Source: Sphingomonas sp. TREG-RG-20F-R18-01
Lineage (GTDB): Bacteria > Pseudomonadota > Alphaproteobacteria > Sphingomonadales > Sphingomonadaceae
Direction of reading: 5' to 3'
Length of the DNA stretch: 64,000 nt
Assembly: GCF_022662475.1 (NCBI RefSeq)
Contig: NZ_JAKNQQ010000001.1
Span: 124,001-188,000, forward strand
Shown piece by piece: positions 17,446-26,138 of this stretch. The notes beneath the pieces were generated by a model. It was given only the letters and a program-made list of their open reading frames with translations, had not been told where the DNA came from and ran no database searches. Each line of letters starts with the position of its first letter. Position 1 is the stretch's first letter. Position numbers and translations under genes: made by a program.

Positions 17446-17837
17446 GCACTCTGGCAGAGCATTTCCCGACCGGGAATTATCACCAGCCTGACGAGACGTT
17501 CGCGGGGGAGTGTAGCTGCGGCCACACCTTCTACGGCGCGTCCTATGCTGCTTCGAAGCAGGCTTGGGCAGCGCACGCTCTTGCAGCCCTCGCCCCCGCG
17601 GCGATTGCTTCCGGACAAACGCAAGACCCGCTCGACTGGCTGAACAAACAGCACAACGTGTCGCTGTCGTACCACTACCCGTGGCGCTGCGACGATGAAG
17701 ACCAGGACGAGGAATGGCGCGTCACGCGGGAGAACGGCGGTGTCAACGATCGCGAGTGGACCGTGATCGGGACCGGCAAGACGGCGCGTGAGGCGTTGGT
17801 CGCGGCGATTGCTTCCGGACGGGAGGGGGCGGAGTGA
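17442..17837 (+). CDS. Unknown cassette protein with CxC motif
   Basis: A 131-aa protein from a TTG start overlapping the previous stop (TTGA). The first third has GECSCGHTF and an AAHALAAL helix, a possible zinc-binding unit. The later part (EWRVTRENGG.NDREWTVIGTGKTAREALVAA) looks like a small alpha/beta domain. No family is recognised. Confidence 0.62.
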   Translation: MSTLAEHFPTGNYHQPDETFAGECSCGHTFYGASYAASKQAWAAHALAALAPAAIASGQTQDPLDWLNKQHNVSLSYHYPWRCDDEDQDEEWRVTRENGGVNDREWTVIGTGKTAREALVAAIASGREGAE

Positions 17838-18079
17838 GCGATATGATCGACATGTTTCGCGACATGAAAGACATGCGCAAGCTGGAGCGCGAACGGTTCG
17901 GCGTGAAGTGTCCGGTGTGCATCGAACGCCTGCCCAAGGCTCAGCCCAAGGTGCTGCTGCACGGCCAAGTCTGCCGCGCGCACAAGCCGCATTACCGAGA
18001 TCCACGCCCACCAATCACAGCCGACGAGTTCAACGCCGCAATGGCAGGAACCGGCTGGACACAGGAGCAAAAACGATGA
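17834..18079 (+). CDS. Small CPxC zinc-ribbon-like protein
   Basis: An 81-aa protein from a GTG start overlapping the previous stop (GTGA). A methionine-rich helix (MIDMFRDMKDMRKLERE) is followed by VKCPVCIERLP and a later C..H pair (QVCRAHKPH), which could form a zinc ribbon. Function is unknown. Confidence 0.65.
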   Translation: MSDMIDMFRDMKDMRKLERERFGVKCPVCIERLPKAQPKVLLHGQVCRAHKPHYRDPRPPITADEFNAAMAGTGWTQEQKR

Positions 18080-18489
18080 CCGCCCCCGCCAAAGCCGCGC
18101 CGATGCGCGAGGATGTTACGCAGGCTGATCGTGACTTCGCAGCGCAGTGGATCGTGATTGCGCCCGAAAATGCAAAGCTCATCCGCGCAGGCGAGTGGGA
18201 CCATCACGAAGGCGTTCAGGCTGCGCGAATGCACCGCCTCTCTCACACCGCCCGCCCCGACGCCGATATGAATTGGAGTGAGGCGCGCGATTTTGCAGAG
18301 TTTTACGGTCTCCCGACTTCTTTTGTTCCAAATCTTGTCACCGCCCGCCCCGACGCCGGGGATGAGATCAATACTTCGCAGTATGACAAGATGCGCGCGG
18401 AGATGGGTACACCTCATTGTCCGATCTGTGGATCAACATATCAACATACCCATACTGTTGATGAGCGCCGAAAGGCCGGTCTCTTATGA
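18076..18489 (+). CDS. Unknown cassette protein with C-terminal CPxC
   Basis: A 137-aa protein from the ATG at 18076 that overlaps the previous stop (ATGA). It contains a repeated TARPDA segment (twice, ~41 residues apart) and a C-terminal CPICGSTYQHTH that could bind zinc. No family is recognised. Related PDAG wording reappears in the next protein, hinting at internal shuffling in this cassette. Confidence 0.65.
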   Translation: MTAPAKAAPMREDVTQADRDFAAQWIVIAPENAKLIRAGEWDHHEGVQAARMHRLSHTARPDADMNWSEARDFAEFYGLPTSFVPNLVTARPDAGDEINTSQYDKMRAEMGTPHCPICGSTYQHTHTVDERRKAGLL

Positions 18490-19139
18490 GCGGCTTGCCT
18501 AAGCGCGCCGGATACGTTGGCGAACCCGCAGGCAACGAGAAAATCTGCCCTTCATGCCAAGGACAAGGGCAAGACCCTTCTTTAACCGGATGCCTCGATT
18601 GCGATGCGACAGGCGTTATTTGCCCCGACGCCGGGAATGAGGATGTCGAGCGGGTGGCGCGGGCGCTCAAAGGTATGGTCGAGCTATACGATACCGATGA
18701 GGGCTGCAGGTCTATCCCGCAGGTCGTGGAAGCCCGCGCCGCACTCGCCGCCATGCGCGATGGGGCGGACCGGGGGATGGTGGAGCTGGTGGCGCTTCCT
18801 GATATCGGACCTGACCCGATGAAAGGCGACCGATCGAACCGCATTGAGCAAGCCACGGCTCGCGTCCGGGAGGCCTACGTCAAGCAACAGGCAGGCGTGC
18901 CGGATCAGACGGCGCTCGTCTGGCGCTGGGATATCGGCGCGCTCCTTTCGGAGATCACCCACCTTACCGCACTCGCCGCCATGCGCGAGGGGGTGGACCG
19001 GGGGATGGTGGAGCGGGAGTCTGGTTTTCGGGCCGGCTACACTCACGCCCTCGGACTCGCCCGCGCTGGCGTACCGATAAAAGACTTCGAACGCGATGTC
19101 GGGGCGTACATGGCAGATTTCGTAGGTCATCGCCCATGA
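18486..19139 (+). CDS. Unknown cassette protein with DnaJ-like zinc motif
   Basis: A 217-aa protein with an N-terminal CPSCQGQGQ....GCLDCDATG pair, like one half of the DnaJ zinc domain (residues ~21-44). Two copies of an LAAMRxGxDRGMVE segment follow (~90 and ~165), showing an internal duplication, then FRAGYTHALGLA. Function is unknown. Overlaps both neighbours by four bases. Confidence 0.65.
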   Translation: MSGLPKRAGYVGEPAGNEKICPSCQGQGQDPSLTGCLDCDATGVICPDAGNEDVERVARALKGMVELYDTDEGCRSIPQVVEARAALAAMRDGADRGMVELVALPDIGPDPMKGDRSNRIEQATARVREAYVKQQAGVPDQTALVWRWDIGALLSEITHLTALAAMREGVDRGMVERESGFRAGYTHALGLARAGVPIKDFERDVGAYMADFVGHRP

Positions 19140-19366
19140 CATGGTTCATGCAGCAGAGGCAGGATTTCATTCGTGCCCAACTTCAGACGTATGGTCAGAT
19201 CCGCCGCGCAGATATTGCCAATCGATTTGAGGTGACGATTCAAATCGCAAGTGCCGATATCGCCCAGTTCATGGCCAATCATCCTGATGCGATCGACTAT
19301 GATCGCAGCGCGAAATGTTACGTCTATGAATCCACCGCGGCCCTATCCCCGGAGCAGCCCCGATGA
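19136..19366 (+). CDS. Winged-helix-like DNA-binding protein
   Basis: A 76-aa protein that is almost all one winged-helix unit: RQDFIRAQLQTYGQIRRADI (helices 1-2), then ANRFEVTIQIASADIAQFM as the recognition helix, and a strand pair ending YDRSAKCYVY. DeoR-like in style. It may regulate the cassette or the phage. The 4-base overlaps place it in the same transcript. Confidence 0.7.
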   Translation: MTWFMQQRQDFIRAQLQTYGQIRRADIANRFEVTIQIASADIAQFMANHPDAIDYDRSAKCYVYESTAALSPEQPR

Positions 19367-19605
19367 GCGAGAGCACGAGCGGGCTGGTGGAGCTTGATCC
19401 TGGGTCTCCAGCTTATGAGAAAGCCCGGCAGATCGTTGTGTCTGTACTGCGCCGGATTGGAAAGACCGAACCGAAGAGCAGGTACGGCGAAATGGCAGAT
19501 GATTTGGAGAATGGCGACCTTATGCAAATCCCTACGTGGATCGCTTTGCAGGAATTGGCCCGCGCCCAGCCCCTCCCATTCCCAACCGAGGGAACCGGAT
19601 CATGA
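19363..19605 (+). CDS. Unknown cassette protein
   Basis: An 80-aa protein with ATGA overlaps on both sides. It is helical (AYEKARQIVVSVLRRIG, ADDLENGDLMQIPTWIALQ) with no recognised domain. Confidence 0.6.
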   Translation: MSESTSGLVELDPGSPAYEKARQIVVSVLRRIGKTEPKSRYGEMADDLENGDLMQIPTWIALQELARAQPLPFPTEGTGS

Positions 19606-19826
19606 GCGAGGAACAGTACGGCATCCGTCAAGGTGGCTCGTTTGTCGCCAAAGTGAGCATTGGCCCAAGCGAAGATCGCGCGCTGTCGGAAGCGATGCAC
19701 TATCTCGCGGTTTACGCGCAGGACGGCCCTGTAGAGCTTTGGAAGCGGTCGAAACACCGCCGATGGAAGCCGACCAACATCAGCGCACGTGGGCGAATGA
19801 TTATCACGAAGGACCCGACCCCATGA
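19602..19826 (+). CDS. Unknown protein, last sizeable cassette gene
   Basis: A 74-aa protein from the ATG at 19602, overlapping the previous stop. The opening (GIRQGGSFVAKVSIGPSEDRALSEAMHYL) suggests a small alpha/beta fold with a basic C terminus. Its stop overlaps an ATG at 19823 that opens only 15 codons and runs into the tape-measure gene from the other strand, so the cassette may be truncated here. Confidence 0.62.
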   Translation: MSEEQYGIRQGGSFVAKVSIGPSEDRALSEAMHYLAVYAQDGPVELWKRSKHRRWKPTNISARGRMIITKDPTP

Positions 19827-19839
19827 CCGCCGCAGCAAG

Positions 19840-22800
19840 TCACCCCTGCGCAGATTTCCAAGCCTGCTGATTATCCCTGACGTGGTTCAGTATAGCCTTA
19901 CCGCCGGCTGGGGTAGAAAGTGCAGCCTCCAGCGCAGCGGCCGGGTCAAACACGTTGATGACACGGGTTTCGCCACCGCTGCCGCCGGACGCCCCACCAT
20001 TGGCACGATGTCGCGGGTCGCTGCGGGTCAAGACTTCTTCCCCCTTCTGCAGAATCGCTGGTACCTCATCAGCCTTCAACCCGGCGATTCCACCAGTGTG
20101 GTAGTGCGCGGCCCCAGCAAACCATGCCGGTGACACGCTTCGAGTTTCCGTTCGATCGCGGCCGGCGATACCGCCGGTGTGGTTAGTCCCGACGGGTACG
20201 CCGAAACTCTTCAAAATCCCCTTGGCAATGTTGAAGGCGATCTGTTGCAGGATCATCTGGGCAATCTGCCGCAGGAATGATGCGGCAAAATCCAGAAAGG
20301 CATCCTTGGCAGCCTTGAAGACATTCTTCCCTTCAGCCACAGACTGGGTGAACCGATCAATCGCACTGGTCAGCGTAGACGCAAACGACTGTGCGATCGA
20401 CTTGGCCGATACGTTCATCACCCTGCCCCACTCGACAGAGGAATCGCGACTGCTCTGAAGCGACAGCGTTATTGCGTCAATTTGCTCCTGAGTGCGGTGC
20501 AGCGGGTCAGTTTTCGGGTCCAGTGCCTCATAAAACTTGATGGCCAGATCGATCGATTCGCGAAGCTGCGCATTTACTGCGTCGAGCTGCGGCGCCAGCG
20601 CATTTGCTCCCTGGTCGTTACCATTCGACCGCAGGAAGTCCTGCCGCTGCCGCAAGGCGTCACGTTGGTTGGTCAGGTCGTTGACCGGGCGTGTTACCTC
20701 TTCCGTCTGCGCTGACGCACGCGCGCGAATGCTCTGGGCCCGCGCTTCCTCTTCGGCCGCCTGGCGGGTAGCCTCGATCTGCTGCTTCGTGAGTTCAAGC
20801 TGTTTTTCGCCAGGCTTCAACGCCGCATTCTGCTCAGTCACGCGCTTTTGCAGATCTTCGGCAGCACGGTCACCCGCCGCCTTGATCTGCTCATCAATCA
20901 GCGCCGTATCCTGCAGCTTGGCTTGACGCTCCAGTTCCGCGGTGGTGCGCTTTCGCGCGTCATTGCCTTCATCAATTGCGACATTTAGCTTCTGCTGACG
21001 CAACGCAGCGTCGTTGGCCGCCTTTTCGTTATCGGCTTCGATTGCGGCATTCGGCGATGCGGCAAACAGATCCGCTTCCCGGTTGCGGCGCTTCTTGTTG
21101 ATGCCACCATTGTCATTGCCGAGCGCGCGGATAGCGGCGGTAATTTGTTCGATCGATCCAGTGCGAACGGTGTCAGCGATGCCGGCACCATGTCCATCCT
21201 TGGTCCGCCCGAGTGTCCCATAGTTATAGGCAACCGATGTCAGCGCAGCCTGCTGCTGAGGCCCAAACGCATTGAACCGGTCAGCGCCAACCAGAGACTT
21301 GATGCCGGTCTGAAACTCGCCGATGCGACGGTCAAGATCGCGAATAGCTCCCTCGACACCCGTTGTCGTGGCAGACGTGACCTTTCGCACGTTTCCACCA
21401 TCATCGGTCGTAGTGTCGGAACCGAAACCGACGCGGAAGCGACCATCGCTGTCGCGGTACGCCTTCGCGCTGAAGCCTTCGCGCTCCTGAATGAGGCGGC
21501 GCGTCTGCATTGCTGGGGTAGAGTTCGCCGTGTCGAAGCTCTGTTGCTCCTTGGTGATCTTCTCCCGTTCCTGACGTTCGGCTTCGGCACGAGCAGCCTG
21601 CTTCACCCGTTCGTCACCGACAGCTTTGGTGGCAGCCAATTCACCAGCCAATGATACGCGACGACGCTGTTCTGCCGCGGTGAGGAAACTTTCACCACGC
21701 TCGCGCAGCCGCGTTACCGCAGTGCTGCCTTCTTCCTGTAGCCGTCGGTACTGCTGTTCCAGCGACATATTGTGCAGAATATCGTTCGAACGCTTCCGCT
21801 CGATCGTGTTCTGATCAGAAGTCACCGTGTCGCCGGTTCCCGGCGTGGGGGTAGCCACCTCCTTCTTGAGCGCGGCAACTTTCTTGCGCAGTTCCTCAAT
21901 TCCGGCGATACGAGCAGCCGCAACCTGCGGGTCTTTGTCGGCTGCCAACGCCTGTTCCGCCGCGGCAAGCTGCGTCGTGAGGGCGGTAAGTTCCTGCAGT
22001 TTTGCCGTCGACTGAGTTGCGCCAGACAAGCGGTTCAGAACCTTCGTTACGCCGTTTGCCAGCGCTTCCAGCAGTTCGACAGTGCCAGTGATGAAACCGT
22101 TCTTCGCAAGCACGTCCATGAAGGACTGCCATGCCGTGCCAAGCGATCGAATTGACGTCGACCACGGTCCGCGTGCTTCTTCTGCACCCTGGCGCTGCTT
22201 CTGCGCGAAAATGTCATAGGCATAGGTACGGGCTTCCTGTGCCCTACCCTCATCAAACAGCGCACGGATATGCTCGCGCTGGGCCGCCGTAAACGTGTTG
22301 GTGGCTTCATCCAGCTTGACGATCGCGTCATAGCCGCCGGTGAATGCGTCCGCGAGAATCTTCGCGGCATCGGGCACCTTCACACCAAGCGTGTCGGCGA
22401 GATCCTTGGCAGTGCGGGAAAACTCCCCGATGCGCTCCGGGTTCACGCCGTCTTTGACAAACGTCTTGAGCGCGGTCGATGCGTCTTCGGCTGTGACCCC
22501 GAAGCGCTTCATGACCTCGACTTCCTTCTCCAGCGCAGCGGCCGAATACGTCGCTCCGTCTGCCATGGTCGACAGGGTGGCACCGAAATCACGCAGGCGT
22601 TCCGCGCGATCGGCAACCTCTTTCACTGCCAAGGCAATCGTGCCGAACACCACCGCTGCGCCGATGAACGCCGGGTTAGTGAATGCTGCGACGATTCCCG
22701 ATGTAATCTTCGGGAACAACTGGAGAATCTGGCCACCCTGTTGCGCGAAGATTTGGCCGACGCGCTGCCCGCTCGCCAAACCGGTGACGACGTCGTTCAC

Positions 22801-23991
22801 CTGATAGCTCAGGTTCTGCAATTCATACGGCTTCAGGCCAAATAGGCCAATTTTCTGATTTCCACCAGCGCCCGCCGACTGAGTGCGCGCCAGTACGGCC
22901 GCTGTATTGGCAAACGACTCGCCCAGTAGCCGCTGTTTGCCGGTGTATTCTTCCGCACTGATTTTGCCTTCGTCGAGCAGCTTCTTGAAGCGCTGCAACT
23001 CGACGAAGGCTGCTCGCTGCGCCGTCTCAAGCGGGTTCAGTTCATCGCGCAGACGCTTGATCGCTGCGGCTTCAGCCTGTGCGGCCGCTGCGGACTCGCG
23101 TTCGACATTCGTCAGCCCAGCGGACTGAAACACAGATGCCGACGCTTCAGCCGACTTGCCAGAGTCCTGATACTGACTGCCACGGATCGATGAAAGCGCC
23201 GTGGCATTGCGCCGTACGGTTTCCTGCTGACGCAGTTCGTCAGTGACACGACGCTCCTGCTCAGCGAGCTGGTTTGCTGCCGCAATCTGTTTCTCAGTCT
23301 GCGTGAAACCTGCGGCCTGAAACACGGATGCCGAGTTTTCCGCCGACTTGCCAGAGTCCTGATACTGACTGCCGCGGATCGATGATCCTACGCCGGCAGC
23401 GGCGTTGGCGCGCTGCTGTGCTGCCTGACGCGCTGCGATCGCTGCTGCCAGCTTACCTTCCGCATCTGCAGCGGCAATGACCGTGCTACCGAGCGCCTGA
23501 AGTGACGAACGGCTGGCATCCAGCTTCGACTGGTCTGCTGCGATGGTGTCGGCAACCCGCGCGATCTTTGACTGGAGCGAACCATAGGTGGCTTCCAGTT
23601 CTTTGACCTGCGCTATGCGACCAGACTGGTCGCGCCCTGCCCCGACGATCGCATCCGGCGAATTGAGGCGAGCGATCGCGCGGGCGGCATCTTCCGCCTC
23701 GCGTGCCAGGACGCCGATCGCCTGCTGCTTGGCTGCAATGCTGCCGGTGATCTTCGACACGGAGGATTCAGCGCGGTCGGCCGCCCTATTGACTGTGGCA
23801 AATGCTTTGTCGAGCGACGCGGCGCCAGCAACAAGATCCGCCAGGCCCTTATTCGTGTTCTGCGCCGAACCTGCGACCGCATTCTGCGCGGTGAGCAATC
23901 CGTTGAGGGTGGCAGTTACCTGTTCCAGCGCGCGGGTGGCATCGTCGCGTGCCTTGAGGACCAGGTTCACTTCTGCGTTACGTGCTGCCAC
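19840..23991 (-). CDS. Tail tape measure protein with embedded lysozyme-like domain
   Basis: A 1383-aa protein that sets tail length and travels in the tube. Residues 1-390 are coiled coil and include a duplicated segment (SSIRGSQYQDSGKSAE then SASVFQ, twice ~75 residues apart). Residues ~394-650 match the lambda gpH-type tape-measure domain (PYELQNLSYQVNDVVTGLASG), with hydrophobic stretches. At ~830-985 lies a GH24 (T4 lysozyme-like) domain (LIQEREGFSAKAYRDSDG..RVGFG, then ALTSVAYNYG), likely to open the cell wall during DNA entry. The C terminus has QIAQMILQQIAFNIAKGIL and a processed-looking tail. Confidence 0.92.
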   Translation of the reverse strand: MAARNAEVNLVLKARDDATRALEQVTATLNGLLTAQNAVAGSAQNTNKGLADLVAGAASLDKAFATVNRAADRAESSVSKITGSIAAKQQAIGVLAREAEDAARAIARLNSPDAIVGAGRDQSGRIAQVKELEATYGSLQSKIARVADTIAADQSKLDASRSSLQALGSTVIAAADAEGKLAAAIAARQAAQQRANAAAGVGSSIRGSQYQDSGKSAENSASVFQAAGFTQTEKQIAAANQLAEQERRVTDELRQQETVRRNATALSSIRGSQYQDSGKSAEASASVFQSAGLTNVERESAAAAQAEAAAIKRLRDELNPLETAQRAAFVELQRFKKLLDEGKISAEEYTGKQRLLGESFANTAAVLARTQSAGAGGNQKIGLFGLKPYELQNLSYQVNDVVTGLASGQRVGQIFAQQGGQILQLFPKITSGIVAAFTNPAFIGAAVVFGTIALAVKEVADRAERLRDFGATLSTMADGATYSAAALEKEVEVMKRFGVTAEDASTALKTFVKDGVNPERIGEFSRTAKDLADTLGVKVPDAAKILADAFTGGYDAIVKLDEATNTFTAAQREHIRALFDEGRAQEARTYAYDIFAQKQRQGAEEARGPWSTSIRSLGTAWQSFMDVLAKNGFITGTVELLEALANGVTKVLNRLSGATQSTAKLQELTALTTQLAAAEQALAADKDPQVAAARIAGIEELRKKVAALKKEVATPTPGTGDTVTSDQNTIERKRSNDILHNMSLEQQYRRLQEEGSTAVTRLRERGESFLTAAEQRRRVSLAGELAATKAVGDERVKQAARAEAERQEREKITKEQQSFDTANSTPAMQTRRLIQEREGFSAKAYRDSDGRFRVGFGSDTTTDDGGNVRKVTSATTTGVEGAIRDLDRRIGEFQTGIKSLVGADRFNAFGPQQQAALTSVAYNYGTLGRTKDGHGAGIADTVRTGSIEQITAAIRALGNDNGGINKKRRNREADLFAASPNAAIEADNEKAANDAALRQQKLNVAIDEGNDARKRTTAELERQAKLQDTALIDEQIKAAGDRAAEDLQKRVTEQNAALKPGEKQLELTKQQIEATRQAAEEEARAQSIRARASAQTEEVTRPVNDLTNQRDALRQRQDFLRSNGNDQGANALAPQLDAVNAQLRESIDLAIKFYEALDPKTDPLHRTQEQIDAITLSLQSSRDSSVEWGRVMNVSAKSIAQSFASTLTSAIDRFTQSVAEGKNVFKAAKDAFLDFAASFLRQIAQMILQQIAFNIAKGILKSFGVPVGTNHTGGIAGRDRTETRSVSPAWFAGAAHYHTGGIAGLKADEVPAILQKGEEVLTRSDPRHRANGGASGGSGGETRVINVFDPAAALEAALSTPAGGKAILNHVRDNQQAWKSAQG

Positions 23992-23995
23992 CTGA

Positions 23996-24732
23996 TTATT
24001 CTCCGCGTAGGCTTTCCAGGTATTCCGACATCAATTTGCTGCCGTCTGAAACTCGGGCTGAAACGTAAGCCATCTGGAACCCAACTGCGTTTGAGCCGAT
24101 CAGCCCGTTGAGTCTTTCGACCACCAGGGCAGCCTCATCTGCTACGACGCCGAGCGGATAGTCCCATGCATCCGGGTGCCCGTGGTCGAGTAGGAGGTTC
24201 ACCTTTCGGCGAACCGTCCAGATCCATTGCTTCAGCCCAAGGGTGTCTTGTTCGCCATCTTGCTCAGGGCCCCGATGATCAGGGCCCCGAACTTTTTTGG
24301 CGGCATCTCCGACGTGAAGGTCAGTTCGCCAATCTTCATCAGCGCGTCGATCTGCACGGCGAAGGACAACTGCGACACCAGTTCGGTTTCGATTGCCCAA
24401 ACCGTTGCGGTAAGGTCGCTACCGTCAAACAGCGGCACCAAGGTTTGGTCGCGGGCATCAATCCCCATCGCAGCCGTGATGATTTCAACCATGATCTCTG
24501 GCGCTTCGTGCAACAGATCTGCCATCATCGGCATCACGAAGTCGGTATCAATTCCGCCTTCAAACTGGTGCTTGTTGACGATGCTTTCGAACAGGTCGGA
24601 AGCCTGACCTGCATGGCGATAGTAGATGCCGACAACATCAGCCGGCGTAAGGCCGCGGACAGCGAACGACTCGCTGTCCGATACGCTTACATTCAGCTTC
24701 CGAATTGGATTGCTAAGTTTACGAAGCGACAT
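23996..24732 (-). CDS. Tail assembly chaperone GT fusion (programmed -1 frameshift)
   Basis: The lambda-GT-type product: 147 residues from the ATG at 24732 to the AAG at 24292, then a shift of one base back and 98 more residues (beginning VRGPDHRGPEQ) to the stop at 23996, about 245 aa in total. In lambda the fusion coats the tape measure and recruits tube subunits. The downstream frame has no good start of its own and is open through the slippery site, as expected. Shown as one span; the coding path is not a single frame. Confidence 0.82.
24232..24732 (-). CDS. Tail assembly chaperone G
   Basis: A 166-aa protein, the unshifted product. Helical, with DFVMPMMADLLHEAPEIMVEII and a C-terminal MPPKKFGALIIGALSKMA that encodes the slippery site. 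It lies between tail tube and tape measure, the lambda position of gene G. Confidence 0.83.
   Translation of the reverse strand: MSLRKLSNPIRKLNVSVSDSESFAVRGLTPADVVGIYYRHAGQASDLFESIVNKHQFEGGIDTDFVMPMMADLLHEAPEIMVEIITAAMGIDARDQTLVPLFDGSDLTATVWAIETELVSQLSFAVQIDALMKIGELTFTSEMPPKKFGALIIGALSKMANKTPLG
24267..24298 (-). promoter_or_regulatory. Frameshift signal: A AAA AAG plus hairpin
   Basis: On the minus strand the heptamer A AAA AAG (24298-24292) is in the zero frame CCA-AAA-AAG, the same heptamer as E. coli dnaX. Four bases later a GGGCCC/GGGCCC stem with a 9-base loop (24287-24267) can stall the ribosome. The -1 frame is open into the T extension. Confidence 0.85.
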
Positions 24733-24748
24733 GGTCCCCGCCTCCCTC

Positions 24749-25531
24749 TTATACCGTGACGGTGTAAGGCTGACCGTTGGCGTAGATCGCCTCGCGGTTC
24801 GGTGCCTTCAGCACTTCGACATTGAACGGCAGCGACTGCCACGCATTGTCGGCCTTCAGCGCGAAATCGCCGTTCGGCGTCAGCTTGACGTAGGGCAGCA
24901 GGAAGTCGACCTTGGCACCTTCCGGATTGGTCGACTCATAGAAGATCGCCCCGCTGATCGGCGTCGAACCGGAGATGATCTGGTCGTAGGACTTCGCCTG
25001 CTTGTCGTAGGTAACCACCATGTCCGTACCGGCGACGATCGTACCGCCTTCGATCGGCATCACCAGCGCGCGGTCCAGGTCGACCAGGTAGTCGATACCT
25101 GCAACCTTCGTTGCGGCGCCGACCTTCACGACCACATTCGTCACGGCCTTTGCGCCACCGGGCTGCGCATCACTCATGCCGAGCAGATACTTCAAACCGG
25201 GAATGACGCTTGGGAACGTTTCGTTGATCGCCGTCGCGGCAACCTGCGAAACGACTGCCTTCGATCCGAAGAAAAAGTATGCCAGATTGTCGGTCTGAAT
25301 ATCGTCCATGTCGATTTTGCCCGACCGGTTCGTCTCGACGACGATCGACTTATCCTTCTCGCGAATACCCGCGTCAGAGGAATAATGATCGAGGTTCGTC
25401 GATGCGATCGACAGGTTGAACGACGGCGTGTTGCCCGTGTAGCGGAAGCCAGCCGGAACGTACGTGCCCGGCTTGAAAAGAGAGAAGTTCACCCGGCCAC
25501 GGCCGAGGGTCTGATTACCGTAAGTGGTCAT
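24749..25531 (-). CDS. Major tail tube protein
   Basis: A 260-aa beta-rich protein starting at the ATG at 25531, which has an AAAGG ribosome site eleven bases upstream; a GTG four codons earlier would overlap that site. The opening (TTYGNQTLGRGRVNFSLF) and the middle segment (SGKIDMDDIQTDNLAYFFFGS) resemble tube subunits of siphophages. It lies between the tail terminator and the chaperone genes, as in lambda V. Confidence 0.83.
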   Translation of the reverse strand: MTTYGNQTLGRGRVNFSLFKPGTYVPAGFRYTGNTPSFNLSIASTNLDHYSSDAGIREKDKSIVVETNRSGKIDMDDIQTDNLAYFFFGSKAVVSQVAATAINETFPSVIPGLKYLLGMSDAQPGGAKAVTNVVVKVGAATKVAGIDYLVDLDRALVMPIEGGTIVAGTDMVVTYDKQAKSYDQIISGSTPISGAIFYESTNPEGAKVDFLLPYVKLTPNGDFALKADNAWQSLPFNVEVLKAPNREAIYANGQPYTVTV

Positions 25532-25595
25532 GGTCGGTATCACCTTTCGTTTGCGGTTTCATCAATAGCGTGAAACGGAGAAAAAAGACAGCCCT

Positions 25596-26138
25596 CTACT
25601 CATTGGGCTTTGCGGCGTTGTCGGTGATGCGCAGAATCAAGTTGCACCAGAAGTACGCCTTGGCTGAGACATCATCGGCCGGTCGCACGACACCCGGTCG
25701 AATTCGAAGATCGAGGATGTTGTTTGCACCCCCGCTGAACCCGAGAATGGCTTTGTCACCCATGCCTACGGTGCGACGACGCTCCAATACCAAACGTCGC
25801 CGCACATCGGCCATCAGGCGATACGCTGGATCTGTCGGGTGCTGCGGATCATCGTCGACGAAGCCCTGGATCAGCAAATTCCAGTCATACTCGGCAGTCG
25901 GCGTGTCTTCCGGTGGTTCCTCCACCAATTCCCCTGGCGCCACGCCTTCCACTACGCTGATCATTGGAATCGGGTCATCATCACCGAACCAAAGCCGTCC
26001 GCGGTAGACCCGAGGAACGCTCACGCCATCGCCACGGTCAACGTCGCTCATATCGAACGTGTACCCTGCAGCAGGAGTGATAGTCTTTAAAACATCCGTA
26101 AGGGCGTATAAGACACGCAGCTTGAATGGTTCAGTCAT
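25596..26138 (-). CDS. Tail terminator-like protein
   Basis: A 180-aa protein (TEPFKLRVLYALTDVLKTI; WNLLIQGFVDDDPQHPTDPAYRLMADVRRRL) with the alpha/beta pattern of gpU-type tail terminators or neck proteins that cap the finished tube. Starts inside the stop of the upstream gene (TAATG). Assigned from pattern and position between the gpZ-like and tube genes. Confidence 0.72.
   Translation of the reverse strand: MTEPFKLRVLYALTDVLKTITPAAGYTFDMSDVDRGDGVSVPRVYRGRLWFGDDDPIPMISVVEGVAPGELVEEPPEDTPTAEYDWNLLIQGFVDDDPQHPTDPAYRLMADVRRRLVLERRRTVGMGDKAILGFSGGANNILDLRIRPGVVRPADDVSAKAYFWCNLILRITDNAAKPNE

Noticed and set aside
19823..19870. 15-codon twelfth cassette gene
   Set aside because: Too short to support and overlaps the end of the tape-measure gene; may be a truncated remnant.
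23996..24400. Separate gene downstream of the chaperone G gene
   Set aside because: It lacks its own credible start and overlaps G by 169 bases; it is explained as the -1 frameshift extension.
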